Source: Pieris napi (lineage: Eukaryota > Arthropoda > Insecta > Lepidoptera > Pieridae). Taken from it: 64,000 nucleotides of DNA. Both the position numbers and the translations under genes were made by a program. This document shows, piece after piece, positions 22,727-35,165 of the stretch. The notes under the pieces are model-generated. The model saw only the letters and a list, made by a program, of their open reading frames with translations, did no database searches and was not told where the DNA came from. The stretch spans positions 3,246,501-3,310,500 of the forward strand of contig NC_062250.1 in assembly GCF_905475465.1 (NCBI RefSeq), in the 5' to 3' direction. Within the stretch, counting starts at the first letter, position 1. Each line of letters begins with the position of its first letter.

Positions 22727-22890
22727 TATTTGTCAGATCCGTCACTATTCTACGACTATTCGGGTCTAAGGCACGCGGGATTTCCCCCGATGGTTTTTTC
22801 TTCAACTTCGTGTGCACGTAGAAACTCCGTTGGTGCAGGCCGGGTGTCAAAACTACGATATCAGAGATGTGAGCACGCTGATACCGCTAG
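22727..22890 (-). mobile_element. tRNA-derived SINE fragment (SINE family 1), decayed
   Basis: Diverged reverse-strand copy: ATTCGGGTCTAAGGCACGCG, GATGGTTTTTTCTTCA and GTGAGCACGCTGATACCGCTA correspond to blocks of the copies at 26662-26932 and 36764-37058. Confidence 0.55.
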
Positions 22891-23112
22891 GTTAAGACTC
22901 CTCAAATATATAATAGAACTTCGAGATCAAATCCAATAGGTTTTTGAGACTGCAGTCATTCGTGACGTAAACTCTTTGTTCTCTTACCCTGAGACATTTA
23001 AAGTTCCGAGTGTTGACAAGGTCTTAAGTAACAATCGCCACAAGTGCTCTATCAATTTATGAAAAGCCATCTTTCTTTCTCAACTAATTTCAGTTCATAA
23101 ATATAAACCTTA

Positions 23113-23356
23113 TAGCCTAGCGGTCTTGTTAAGTGGCAGCTAGGTAGGGGTACCGGGTTCGATTCCCGGTTCGGGGGCAAGTTTTTATTTAATTTAAATT
23201 TGTTCTCGGCCTTTGGGAGGGTTGTGCGGTACCGGGCGAGTGCCTAAACCGTACATGGAGGACACGGTCGAATTTCTAAAAGACAAGCACGAATTATAAA
23301 AAATCCTATACTTGACGCTGGCTAATGCACAAATCGTGCCAGAGCCATAAAAAAAA
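23113..23356 (+). mobile_element. tRNA-derived SINE (SINE family 3)
   Basis: It begins with a tRNA-like head (AGCCTAGCGGTCTTGTTAAG as A-box region, GGGTTCGATTCCCGG as a near-perfect pol III B box at about 23156-23170). A tRNA-unrelated body follows (GGGAGGGTTGTGCGGTACCG, CTTGACGCTGGCTAATGCAC, CGTGCCAGAGCC) and then an A-rich tail. It has the architecture of a tRNA-derived SINE and only one copy in the window. It is not a functional tRNA gene, since no acceptor stem closes. Confidence 0.7.
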
Positions 23357-23959
23357 TATATAAACCAATATAATAATCGCTAAAACCGTTCAGTCGGTTG
23401 TAAGAAGTTAGGTCTACGTTAGTAGAGCCCGGCGAAATTATAATTGATTCGAAAAAGTATCACATTTTCTAGAGATATTCGAATCTGTCTCTATCCTGAT
23501 TGTATGCTAAACTCTCCAATACGAATCCAGAACCTCCGCTCAACTCAAACATTTCATGTTGAATCATGACAGGTAACATAATATTAAATATATGCGCTGT
23601 CATTAAAACAGGTAGTGATCAATAAATCTAATTAATAATCTAATGCCGGCTATTTATGTGGGACATGTAGGAGTGCAGAGTAATGTCCTGGCACGGCTTT
23701 AACTATGTCAATTATATGGTTTCTATAAGGTAAACTATATGTACAATTTCCTTTTATGTCTGGAAAACGTGATTGGACAGCGCCATTTGGATTTCAATTA
23801 AATGCGAATTAAAAACACGTTTGCCGTCTTTGTAGCTTTGTAAAGTATTTATTTGAACGTAGAAATTCTAATACCTATTGTCAGGTCTTCCTTTTAACAT
23901 AAAAAAACCAGAGTCAGAACAGACCTCAAGACAATGCTCGCTGAATAGAAATTTGTGTG
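23357..23959. other. AT-rich DNA, nothing recognised
   Basis: No gene, repeat or regulatory structure could be assigned. Confidence 0.4.
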
Positions 23960-24160
23960 TAAAGGTGGGAACTGACCAACGTTACGAGGTGTAATGTAAC
24001 ATGTAATGTAATGTTACACAGCGAGCATTCGTGCAGTCAGTACGTCGTGTTACGTCGTGTTTCCCCGTAACACGACGTACTGACTGCACGAATGTTCGCT
24101 GTGTAACATTACATTACATGTTACATTACACCTCGTAACGTTGGTCAGTTCCCACCTTTA
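23960..24160. repeat. Near-perfect long palindrome (95-bp arms, 11-nt loop)
   Basis: The left arm 23960-24054 (TAAAGGTGGGAACTGACCAA...) and right arm 24066-24160 (...TTGGTCAGTTCCCACCTTTA) are complementary at 94 of 95 positions by eye; the single mismatch is GCGAGCATT versus GCGAACATT. The loop is 24055-24065. Within the arms TGTAATGTAACATGTAATGTAA is itself internally repetitive. It looks like a recent fold-back MITE or duplication-inversion. No clear target duplication was found. Confidence 0.9.
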
Positions 24161-24901
24161 GAGGTAATCGCCGAAACTGAAGCCTATTTTGAACCTAATG
24201 TCAAATCAATTTCTAAAAATGATATCGAAAAATTCTATGACTACTATAATTGTTGTATCGCTCTTGAAGGCAATAGGAACTATATTGAATAATCAAATCA
24301 AATTCTATTAAAAAAGGTATTTCTGTGTTAGCCTACGAACTTTTTAGACCACCTAATACAAACAGTGCACTTAGACGCAGATAATCTCTATCACGTTCAG
24401 CGATTTACTAATAATAATTTTATTATACACACACTTCATATTAATAATCGCCGCAATAGTTAAAACGGTGAAAAATAAACATTTGTGTGTATCGATTTCA
24501 AATATACAAAGGGTGTATCAAAATTTCATTAAGTATCATTTACCTTCATTAAAAGTGTTCAGTATTCTATCGGTCGATTCTCGCTGGAAGTTGGTCATGA
24601 ATTCATTGTTTTTGAGGCACAGTGTGATATTGAACCACGAGGAACGGGTTCAGATCACGTAGAGACAACCACACCGGAATATTAAAGTTCAAACATTCAA
24701 TGGGTCGAGTTTTTGGAATTCTATACATATTTATGCAATGAATGCTTAAGGAGTTTGATGATTGTAAGGCTTGTATTGCAAGTTGTATTGAATATCGAGA
24801 TGTTCTAATGGTCTGCGGTTTGGACGTATTGGCATTAAAATAAAATGCATTTATTTATATGCATAAATGTCAATATTAAATTATAATTGCCAAAAATAAT
24901 A
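24161..24901. other. AT-rich DNA, nothing recognised
   Basis: Includes a 64-codon chance frame (24468-24662). No exon or repeat assigned. Confidence 0.4.
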
Positions 24902-25249
24902 TTTTGAAGTTATACTGCTTTTGGCGCATTAGGAAAAAATTATGAGAGTAAATTTTTACGATGCCCGCGCACACCGTCACAAAAAACCGACACCCTGAAG
25001 TTAGCATAGTTAACATTTAAAATAAAAAATGTCCATTTATTTAATTATGTAGAATTTTTTTTTGTGATATTTAAATAAACTATTTAACTAGATAATGCGT
25101 TATAATAAAACTTTCCATGTATTATATAACTTTTTGCTATTGTTAGTGTCTACAAGCGTAGAATAAGGCGAAAGATAAAAAATTCAAAAAGATTTTTATC
25201 TTTTTACGCCAAAGAAGTTTAACTTCTAACACGTAAGTACACACATGTT
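24902..25249 (+). repeat. MITE copy C, 'GAAGTTATACTTCTTT' family
   Basis: Left end TTTTGAAGTTATACTGCTTTT followed by GGCGCATTAGG; the characteristic GCGCACACCGTCACAAAAAA and CCGACACCCTGAAGTTAGC blocks follow; right end ACGCCAAAGAAGTTTAAC, TTCTAACACGTAAGTACACAC. Shares the CCGTCACAAAAAACCGACAC block with copies D (41585) and E (61230). Confidence 0.75.
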
Positions 25250-25721
25250 TTTTTTAATAGAAGAGATTTTAAAATCAGAACTACACAGGTGATACAGGTC
25301 TCAAGAGTAATGTAATCATTTATTGTATTGATCCGTTAACTATATTATTTCTGTCTTCACGCTTTAAACCTTTGTCTCTACTAGAAAGGTGTTGTGAAAA
25401 GATCAACGTCTCTGACAAAAAACGTGTAATTATCGATCAATTACCAATATTCATTGGGAAAAGACCGGACCTAGATAGCCAATGTAGTGTAGCGTGGTGC
25501 TCCGCTATCGTATCGCTTACGTCACGCCCGTCCACCGTAACGATTCAAGATGTTTCTACTGTTCAGTAACTCTGTATGTAAGAGTTAATTAGTGTTTTAT
25601 AGCTTGCTTAATTTCATGTTAATGGCTTTTTATTTGTGAAAGATTTCACACTGTTCGCGTTACGCTTAGCTGGTTTTAAATTTCATTGAGCGAGCCTATG
25701 TGTCGATTTTAGAATATTACT

Positions 25722-25935
25722 TCTTCTCCTTGTAGTGCCTCTCCACTACTGGAGGTTGGCGGTCAGCTCGTCATACTTCCTCTTATTCTTCGCCAAGCGC
25801 ATCAGCTGTTCTACGCTGGCCACTCCCGTCCATTCTCTGATATTGCGGAGCCATGACTGCCTCCTTCTGCCAGCGCGTCTTTTCCCTTCGACCTTGCCCA
25901 TCATGATGACTTGAAGAAGTTGGTACCGTAAATTT
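25722..25935 (-). pseudogene. RTE-like LINE 3' end (second copy)
   Basis: The minus strand encodes GKVEGKRRAGRRRQSWLRNI, REWTGVASVEQLMRLAKN and ends DELTANLQ-stop, followed by TGGAGAGGCACTACAAGGAGAAG. It is homologous to the C-terminus of the 7949-9039 copy (GRRKKSWLRNVREWTGIATAEEL ... ILTANLQ). 5'-truncated after about 60 codons. Confidence 0.8.
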
Positions 25936-26401
25936 TGTAAAAGTACATTAGTGAAGTAAATATCTTTATTGATGTAAGTTTAATACAGCTTTAAGAATCT
26001 AGTATAAAACATCAGAAACTGAATACACTGCATATTCCAAAACCTGTGATGTCTTTTCGCTTCGGTACAACATGTATTATGTTCTCGGGAAGAGCTTTGT
26101 CTGGTCATCTACAACACAAGGGCTCCGTCCCCATCAGGGGTTTATTATTTAAAAAGTCACACTTAAATAATTATTAGACAGTTCTTGAAATTGTTATTGT
26201 GTTCCACGTTCTGGAATACGAACATAACAGAGTGGTAAGTAGTCGGTGGTTCTTATCTGTGTACTGTTTCGCGCTGTCGCCTCCGTTTACTAAAGTGATC
26301 TCTACATCCGTTTTACAAAATACTCTGATGTACTGTATGCATAAAATATTTCATTCGCTATGTATGGTTTTGTTAAAGCGATTTGTTCGTATTAAACGAC
26401 T
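25936..26401. other. Spacer, nothing recognised
   Basis: No coding exon or repeat identified between the LINE tail and the next SINE. Confidence 0.4.
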
Positions 26402-26646
26402 CGACTCATTGGTCTAGTGGTTAGTACCCCTGACTGCGAATCCATGGGTTCGATCCCCGGCTGAGACGAACATCCATGTGATGAACATTTGGTGTTGTCC
26501 TTAGGTCTTGGGTGTTTAAATATGTATTTATATGTCTATCTATCTATAATATGTATGTATATCCGTTGCCTAGTACCCATAACACAAGCTTCACCAGCTT
26601 AGCATGGGACTAGGTCAATTGGTGTCAATTATCTTAAAAAAAAAAA
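26402..26646 (+). mobile_element. tRNA-derived SINE (SINE family 2)
   Basis: Head: GACTCATTGGTCTAGTGGTTAG (pol III A-box region, about 26404-26424) and GGGTTCGATCCCCGGCTGAGA (B box). Body: GGTGTTGTCCTTAGGTCTTG, TATCCGTTGCCTAGTACCC, ACAAGCTTCACCAGCTTAGC and ATGGGACTAGGTCAATTGG, then an A tail. A full reverse copy lies at 61542-61797 and a partial reverse copy at 60630-60740. Compared with the 61.6-kb copy, seven or so bases near the T stem are missing here. Confidence 0.85.
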
Positions 26647-26661
26647 CATATGTATATAAAA

Positions 26662-26932
26662 TAAATCAGTGGCGCTACAACCTTATTAGCTCTGTTACAT
26701 GATCATTTACAAATCTAATAGGCAAGTAGATGATCAGCCTTCTGTGCCTGATACACGCTGTCGACTTTTTGGGTCTAAGACAAACCGGTCTCCTCACGAT
26801 GTTTTTTCTTCACCATTGGAGCCAATGGTAAATGCGCACAGAGAGAGAAAGCGCATTGGCGCACAGCTGGGGATCGAAACTACGACCTCAGATATGAATG
26901 TCGCACGCTGAAGCCACTAGGCCAACACTGCT
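26662..26932 (-). mobile_element. tRNA-derived SINE (SINE family 1), near full length
   Basis: The reverse-strand copy runs from AGCAGTGTTGGCCTAGTGGC (A box) through a TGAGGTCGTAGTTTCGATCCCC B-box region to AGGTTGTAGCGCCACTG. Interior includes AACATCGTGAGGAGACCGG and GATCATCTACTTGCCTATTAG. Confidence 0.8.
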
Positions 26933-27630
26933 CTTATTAAACATATATACATGTTTGTAATAGTACCATTTGTGTTTAAATGTTTGACATTTTACAATTC
27001 TCCGAGTCCAAAATCTTTGGTTCAATGTATTGTTAAATTTTTAGACCAACACCTTATTCTAACATTACCCTTGTTTAGCCCTGATTATTTTTCATACTCA
27101 AATTTGACATCGTTTAATTAATTCAATCCGCGCACGTTTACGTTCAACTATTCCTTTAAGCTACTCAGAATTCCTATTATTGCTTCAATCGGTTATTAAT
27201 AGTATCTATGATCAATCACTGTGAATTATGTCCCATACTTTATTTTTAGTACTCAAGCTGGGCCTCCACTCCACGTGTTCATTCAATTCTTCCATTCCAT
27301 AGTGATGTATCGTCCTAATTTCATTAGTATCTTTTAAGTCTTCACTGCTTAAAACTTCGACTTCAAGAGTTAAATTTTTTGCTGTTACAAATAAAATAAA
27401 TAAGACAATGGCTTATCAGGTCAGTATTATGGACATTTGAAACCGATGTTGATTCCAATTCGTTGCAATATCTGAAATCGTATTGAATAACCTAGTACGT
27501 GACGACGACGTTAATATCACAAGCTAAAATCATTACTCTCTTCATTTGTTCTCACATGTACATCCATCTAAAATATAGCGCTTTAATACTACATTATATG
27601 GAATAAGAAAATTAAAATATTGTAAATTTA
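26933..27630. other. AT-rich DNA, nothing recognised
   Basis: No gene or repeat assigned. Confidence 0.4.
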
Positions 27631-27903
27631 GAAGCTTACAAACTTTCTAGGTCTGGGCCTCAGATTTCTGTATTTGTTTCATGATTTGTCAATCTAATAG
27701 GCAAGTAGGTGATCAGCCTCCTGTGCCTGACACATGACGTCGATTTTTGGGTCTAAGGCGCGGTTTTTCTCACGATGTTTTCCTTTACCGTTCAAGCGAA
27801 TTTTAAATGCGCACATAGAAATAAAGCCATTGGTGCACAGCCGAGATCGAACTTACGACCTCAGGGATGAGACTCACACGCTGAAGCCATTACAACACTG
27901 ATG
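27631..27903 (-). mobile_element. tRNA-derived SINE (SINE family 1)
   Basis: Reverse-strand copy with TAATAGGCAAGTAGGTGATC, GATTTTTGGGTCTAAGGCG, CAGCCGAGATCGAACTTACG (decayed B box) and CACGCTGAAGCCATTACAAC. About 85 per cent like the 26.7-kb copy by eye. Confidence 0.75.
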
Positions 27904-30344
27904 TTAATGTATATTACTTTATCACAAATTAGTTTAATTTGTATCATTTTTATTTATTTATATCATTGTATCAATCAATATTGCTACATAGTACCTACAC
28001 GTATCTGAAAAGTTACATCAGGAAATAAAGAATTATTGTAAAAAATCGGGGTTAGTTGTATTTTCTACAAAGATACGAGTCAACAAGTTCAATGTTTTAG
28101 TTTAGTTTTTCTTTAATTTCTTAACCATAGCTGGTTTTATACTTAAGTGTTTTAGAATTTAAGCAAAAAACGTAAACAAATAAGTCGACGAACGTGTGGC
28201 AAATCAATATAATATTAAAACCGTTATTACCTTAAAACGGATTTCAAATACTGTGTAACCGACGAGTAGTAATCGAATTTATTCATTGTCAGTACTTATT
28301 ATTTAAAATAATTCATTAAAGCTAATATTTCCTTTTTTAAACTGTATTACTACACGAATCTCCAATACGAAATAGCTGAAATTGTTAATAATCGCGCGTT
28401 TGAAATTCAAGGCTCTACTTTTTGTATCTTTCAATCGGTCATTGACCAATCTCATAAAATTCACTCTGTTACACTCGATTTGGTCTATTGGAACTCGATC
28501 GTTTCGATTTAGCGCACAGTGTTTTTAGAGTTCGATTTTTAAATTCAAAAAGTGAAGCGTGTGAAAATGTATGCTATATGAGTATTGTTTATTACGTTGG
28601 TAAGTCGAGTCGACTATAGAAGTGCAATCCGAGTTTGAATTCGCAGCTGGATGTATGATTCATTTAAAACTAGTGCACACGAATCTAGACTTTCGTTTGG
28701 AGACATTGGGTCGCTTTTTGCATATCAATATTAGATACAGCTTTGTCGTCTTGGCATGAGTAGCCGTGAGTCAGACGCTCCCATGATTATCGTTAGAAAA
28801 ATTGGCAGTGTCCACAAAAAATGGGGAAGCGATAGGGATCAGATTTCTCTAATGGCTCATTAGAATGGGTTTAAAAGGAGCCGCATTTTTAATCACGTCC
28901 GCCATTCACACGTGCACGTATAACCTTGTGTTTATCGGGATATGGGGATTTAGGACATAAATAAATCGGTACTTTTTTTTTGTTTAACAGTAACTTGTAT
29001 AAAATAAATTGTTAACAGTAATCATAACAAAAAAATATACAGTTTTTACAATTTTCTTAACCTTCATAGTTATAATAAAAATAAAAATTAATAAACAAAT
29101 TTTAAGAACCTTAATAAGAAATTAACACAAAGAGAACAAGCGTCTAAACGCACACAAATATTTGACAACAAATATGTATGTCTATCCTTTTTCATTCCGA
29201 ATTTATTCTACATTTTTTAAATCTATATATAATATGCCACTATCCGAATATTATAAATATTTCTTGTCGATTCTAAACCTATATTTAAATACGTTCTTTA
29301 ATTTGAGTGTATAGTTCACCGTGTCGTCGGTATAAACATTAAATGTTTGACAGTTACGAAATATAAACATTTTGTAGTGAAATTTTCCTTTTATTTTCTC
29401 AATGTTTTTAGTTATTCTTAGCCACAACATAAAAACCATGAAAATAGGTCCAGCCGTTCTCGAGTTATAAGTGTTCGTACAAAGCCCAAATTGTTTTACC
29501 TGATTAGAGTATTGAACAAAAAATGATGCACGGTCAGGGTTCAAACCCACGAGTAGGATTGACAGTCGAACACTTGGCTGTTGTTCATAGAATCTAAATC
29601 AGTCATAACAACACTTCTGTATCTCTATAATAGTGTAAGTACAGTTTTGACGAAGAGACGAAAGATTTAAAAGGTGAGGAGTTGTTATACATGTCATGTC
29701 AAGATTAGCGACAACACATGCCCCTATACTAAAGCGATTTGATTTGTCATACAAGATTCATTCTTAGCTACAGTTTACTTTCCTTCGGTAAGAGCGTTTC
29801 TGTCATGGATATTAGTATTGACAGTATATAGAAATTAACCATTATAAGGGGAATAATTTGAAATCATGCAGGCTAATTTAATAATTTATTGAAGTGTCTT
29901 AATAAAACAGTGTATACTAGTATCAAGAAAATACAGTTCTAGGCTTAAATAAATGTTACACAAACTTAGAAACAACTGATATGATAGGTTTTGTTACCTG
30001 TACTATTATTATATAATTAGAACCGTTCCATCATTAAAACTTTGCCTATAAAAATTAATACATTTAAGTTTGATTTTTATTAGATGTTGGTATGTAGTAA
30101 AATTATTTATTGTAAGCACCAAGAAAACTGATAATGTCAGTGTGACATTTCAAAATGGCGACGGTGGTACCAATTTCAGCCGCCGGTATGTGGCACTGTA
30201 GAGAGTTAAGAGATTCAGAAAGAAGTCATTGCCACTCTATCTAACAAATCACTCTGTCTATCAAAATCCAATAGATTTTTGACGTACAAGAATCCAAATC
30301 CAGTACAAATATGAGTCTCAACCTTATAGCATACGGAATAAAAT
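27904..30344. other. AT-rich DNA, nothing confidently recognised
   Basis: The longest frame (29251-29550, minus) has no recognisable motif. The stretch 28340-28800 is less AT-rich and repeat-free, so it is the best place here for a conserved non-coding element, but nothing in the sequence proves function. Confidence 0.4.
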
Positions 30345-30408
30345 GTTTCTTCTTCTTCTTCTAGTGCCTCTCCATTACTGGAGGTTGGCCGTCAGTATCT
30401 TGAAGCCA
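30345..30408 (-). mobile_element. RTE-like LINE extreme 3' end (third copy)
   Basis: The minus strand reads GCTTCAAGATACTGACGGCC / AACCTCCAGTAATGGAGAGG / CACTAGAAGAAGAAGAAG, that is ..KILTANLQ-stop plus the GAA tail, as at 7949. Insertion of only about 60 bp. Confidence 0.8.
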
Positions 30409-32446
30409 AAAAATAAAAAAATAAATGTTTACCGTAGTGAAATAAAATTTATTTGAATTTATTTATTTCCTTCTTTTCTATTCTTACAGTAACTTAATAC
30501 TAAAACAATGGAAGACTCATTAATACAAAATTATAACTAAGAACATAATCCTACTAATAAACTACTTAATGGATTTTATTGAATCTTTACAATAATATAA
30601 CTTATACATCAGAATAACACAAGCAACAATTTATAAAGATATTGAGTGAATTGTCCAAAATATCAAGTAAGTAGGAAAAAATCTACCATCTGCGAGCTAT
30701 TCTGGCGTGCGGTGCCAAAATCGCTAGAGTTACACATATGTAATATATGATGGAAATGTTTATCTTAAATAGTCCTACAAAGAAGAGTTATCTATGTCTT
30801 ATGTGTAAGCCATTATAGACAAAATAGTGAACCATAACTACAATAAAAATTGATAATTTATTTCAAATGCACATTTGGTAGTAATAAATTGATTCCTAAA
30901 TGAAAATAAATACTTTTATCGCTTCGGGTATTTAAACTAGATTGACTTTTACGCTAGATCTTTTGGAGAAATATCATTTTAATCCTGCGCAGACGAATTC
31001 ACCAGCTAGTATCACATATAAATAAACAAGAAAACATAAACCTTTTTATAAGAAATTATAAATAATGCAATTCTGTTGAATTCAGCCAGTGTGCAATTAA
31101 ATACATCATTCTCACATGCAACAGTATACAGGGTGCGCAAATCGCGCGTAAATTGTGTGTCCCTAAATTTGTACGCGCTCGCGGCACTGCAATTGCGACC
31201 GCTTACCACGCCGAGTGTGTTTATTTGGCACTTGTAGCCCCAATCTCTCCATCATTTCCGCGTTATATACCCTACCTAAGGATCTTAAAAGATGTAGTGA
31301 TACTAAGATCCCCTCTAACATGTTGTAGCTTAATCCCCAACACAAACGAAGTTGAATATATAACTCTAAGTGTAGAGTGTACCCATTTTAGCCGGTTGAG
31401 ATCTCGTAATTTTATTTTGAAAATAACATAATGGCATAATGCTAAAGTATCATCAAACAAGGATAATACAGCTCTTTACAGCTCATTATGTTATTGATAT
31501 CTCGCTGACGTGCAATTCTCGATACACGTGCGTACGTATTGTGTGGTAGGCCATAGTACGGTATTGTTACCAGTTAGTAAACATTCACACAGATAAACAT
31601 CTTTGTAAGCACGCTTCTAACAAATGCAGATGCATCTGTTATGTGATATTTAAAACTAGCTACCTCCGCGAACTAGTTTTTGCCTTAAAATTAATAATTT
31701 TTTTATGAAACCTAAAAAAGGTTTTTCCAAAATTTTCTCTACATAAAAATCTTCCTCATATTTTTTGGGAGTCCATCCGTCGTCGAGTTTTGGCGTTATT
31801 TTGCGAGTCATTATTATTTATATACATAGACTTTTTACTCATAAAATTGAATTTTAAAAGTAAAAAGAAGTTTATTTTTTATAATTTAAGCATACTATTT
31901 TTGAAATACAACATAACTTTCAAACTTATGTTTTCCCAATTTCTTTATTATCAACATACTAATAAAGTTTATTAAATACGAATTTCTATAAGTGGTTTTC
32001 AGAAGATAAATATCGTAACATAGTGTCATAAAGTCATTCGAGAGCATAAATATCATATCCGATATCTGTAATTCATTTAACAGCTACATTTATTTTTTAA
32101 TGATTGAAACAACCCCTTCCTAGCCGGGGGCGTATTCTCGAACATATTGGATACTGGGAGAATTAGATCGCCATATTATCGAATAGACCGAACAGTTATG
32201 CCGTTGAATAATGAATAGAGTGGGGTTCCCATTCAAGTCACGTGCGTTATTGATTTGCTTTTAGCTGTCATTTTAGTTCAACGGTATTTATTACGTATTT
32301 TCATCGTCAACTACCTTTTAAAAGAGATGGCCGAGCTTCAATCAGCAACTGGGATCTTCAATCGATACAAATCCTGTGGAAGATAAAAAGTTCCTTAAGA
32401 TTCATAACGATTTTTAAACGCAAGCCATTTGTTTGATTATCGGCGG
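30409..32446. other. AT-rich DNA, nothing recognised
   Basis: Short overlapping frames on both strands at 31012-31460 are not conserved proteins that I recognise; a small CpG-rich patch lies at about 31136-31210. Confidence 0.4.
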
Positions 32447-32715
32447 TAACTGCTAGACGGCAAAAGAAAAGATGGACAGATGACATTATAGAATTAGCGG
32501 GGATAAACTGGATGAATGTTGCTCAAGACAAAGAGAAATAGAAAAATATGGAGGAGGCTTTTACCATACAAGAACTAGACCGCTAAAAAAGAAAAAAGAA
32601 ATCTAACATATTTTTTTTAAACTCATACTAACACAACTAATACTAATATTAAGGAATGCAAACTAACCAATTGTTGTATGGATTAATAAAGCTTTACTAA
32701 TAATAAAAATAATAA
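32447..32715 (+). pseudogene. LINE ORF2 C-terminal fragment with 3' UTR
   Basis: The + strand reads RQKKRWTDDIIELAGINWMN, VAQDKEK-stop, MEEAFTIQELDR-stop. This is the familiar C-terminus 'R..RRW.DDI...AG..W...AQDR..W....EA' of arthropod non-LTR retrotransposons, with two in-frame stops. It is followed by an AT-rich UTR and a TAATAATAA tail at about 32695-32715. Confidence 0.7.
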
Positions 32716-33671
32716 TAACTGTTAGACGGCTTGCGAGTGCGTCGCAGGCCCAAAGAAATCCCTTTCCAAAATTGATATAAAGTTTTAACAGAAAATCTAC
32801 GACTCGTAGCAATTACGACTCATAAAGCATATAGAATCCGGGCATATGAAACTTGTCTGTTGTTTTTACTTGTCAACGTGGTTGTCTACTTTTTTGTCAA
32901 CTTTACTCCTTTTTATTCATACTAAAACACACAAGTAACACACTAAAGAAATATTTAATTAGTTATTATAATATTCTTTTATAACACCGTGTACCATAAA
33001 CAGTTGTACATAAGATCCAACACTGATATAAGCCTGATTAAAATGATGTATTCCTAACAATCTAGTTATTAGTGAACATTAAGCGGTCCTTTGTTATATG
33101 AAAGCGTGGGCAAACCGCAGGGCCGATTCGAGCGTTGAACGGTCAACCGAAAATTAATTAACATACTTTGGTGCGCAGGACAGGTGACCACCCACCACCG
33201 TACGTGTATTATTTCTACATTTTCCCCCTGGTATTGGCCATTTTTGTTAATGCACTGAGGGGTTGAATTTGCCCTGCACAAATATCCCTTGCGTATAAAA
33301 AGAGCTCAGTTCGGGACACGTGGTAACAACTACTTTGCTATAGACAGTATTGTCTGTACTCTCAGGAAGCAGGACTGATACAACATTATATTGTTTGATA
33401 AACCTTAAGTATTTTTTTCTAAAGAGACAAAAGCCTATTAAGAAGTGAAGCTGAAGAAATATTTCAAGTTGCACCACTAACTTGGGGTAACAAAATGCAT
33501 ATAAACCATGGTTGATTGTTAATCTGATAGGGGAATATATGCAACCCCTTGGAGTAACTTTTTTAGGCGTAATAATAATGCTCACCAGTCGGATTCTGCC
33601 ACAGTACACAGATATTATAAAGCTCGAGTCTGCAGACACAAGTCCATACTACGGAAGTCCGACGAATTAAT
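32716..33671. other. Spacer, nothing recognised
   Basis: The minus-strand frame at 33247-33639 (130 codons) has no known motif and is probably chance. 33080-33240 is less AT-rich. Confidence 0.4.
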
Positions 33672-33932
33672 AAACCAGTGGCGCTACAACCTTCTACGTC
33701 TGGGTCTGACTCTGAGATTAATGTATTTGTTTCGTGAGCATTTGTTTTTCTAATAGGCAGTAGCTGATGACACATGTTGACTTTTTAGGTTTAAATTCCG
33801 GTGTCCTCACGATGTTTCCATCGTACGAGCGAATGTTGAAAGCACACAAAGAGAGACATTTAAGTCAAAGCCATGGTTCGAAACGACCTCAGAAATGAGA
33901 GTCACACGTACAAGTCACAAGGCCAGCACTTC
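33672..33932 (-). mobile_element. tRNA-derived SINE (SINE family 1), diverged
   Basis: Reverse-strand copy with CAGTGGCGCTACAACCTTCT, TTTCTAATAGGCAGTAGCTG, GTGTCCTCACGATGTTTCCA and GTCACAAGGCCAGCACTTC. The B box is degraded. Confidence 0.7.
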
Positions 33933-35009
33933 TCTTGACACAAATAATCATTTAATAAAAGAGCTAAGATGCGGAGCCTAGACTTGACTATTGTATTTTA
34001 AAATTCAATAGGTAATGCGTTATAGTTCACGCGGGGTCATAATCTTTTGACGATTTATAACTTTACCCTTAAATGTCACAATTAAAGCAGCTTACTTTAG
34101 TGCTTATTAATCTTTTTTTTTTTTAATTTATTTTATTTTATTTATTACAGTACACACATTATCCTTACAGACTACGCCAACACGATAATGTCGAGAAACC
34201 TAATATATAATATCAAACACATAATATACACAATATCGCTACTGTGAATTCCATCTTGAATCCTTCAAAAATATCTGTATAGGATACCTATGTAAAAGTT
34301 AAAACCTTGGCCCATTTTCGTTACATTTTTGTGTTACGTCGGCCTTCTACCAAACTTGGATTTACAATTAAAAACACATTTTTAAAATTATGGCCAAACA
34401 AGTTTAACAAATAAAATTTCTTCATTTAACAAAGGAGAGCGAGATTTTAAACCAGTTAAAACAATTCGGTGGCGAAACAAAGTTGAATTGAGTTATTTTA
34501 GTTATATTTTTTAATTAATATCTACTCGATATAACGGACTGAAACATGGCTACTGAGACTGCTACTATGGAGCCAAGTTAGTGTTACTACGCATGTTTGA
34601 TTGGAAATAAAATGTACAATTTACACTTGTTTTTAGTCGACGGGAGCCTTACTTAATATTATAAATAAATAACTCCCAATAAAAAGTATTTATTCTAACC
34701 CAATTTAATACAATGAAAGTACGTGCATTCACTAGGATAAAGATTTGGTATAATTTGCTAACCGCTTTGCCAAAACTGAAAGGAAACGCACCTGCAACTC
34801 CTTTTATGTCAGCTATTCATTGAAAACATGATCAGAGGACATTGTTTATACCGGACCAAATCTTAAGGCTATATCATATAATAAAATCCTTTCCATATAG
34901 AAATATAATTTAAGGATTTGTATGATTGTAACCGAATAACGTAACCTAACCTAGCCTAAACAGAGTTTCCACAATCACACAATGATTGTCCTTAATGTGA
35001 TTCCTTTAA
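33933..35009. other. AT-rich DNA, nothing recognised
   Basis: No gene or assignable repeat. Confidence 0.4.
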
Positions 35010-35165
35010 AAAAAGAGTGGCGGAGAGTTTATTGCCAGTTCTTCTCTTCCTTTCTAAGCCCTTGATTTGAGAACTGGCAGTAAATGTAAAATTAGAAGCA
35101 TTTAATGTATATTTCTTTTTTGACGTTCATACGTGTACATTGTGTTACCTATATGAATAAATAAC
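35010..35165 (+). mobile_element. Retroposon tail, 'GAGTGGCGGA' family
   Basis: Contains AAAAGAGTGGCGGAGAGTTT, ATTGCCAGTTCTTCTCTTCC, GAGAACTGGCAGTAAATGTA and GTACATTGTGTTACCTATATG, then ATGAATAAATA. Almost the same as 50919-51098. Confidence 0.75.

Noticed and set aside
23113..23180. Functional tRNA gene
   Set aside because: It has a good B box, but the cloverleaf cannot be closed and a SINE body follows.
26402..26470. Functional tRNA gene
   Set aside because: A and B boxes are present, but the acceptor and T stems do not close properly and a conserved SINE body and A tail follow, with other copies in the window.
33247..33639. 130-codon minus-strand frame
   Set aside because: No recognisable motif, no splice or codon pattern, AT-rich context; treated as chance.
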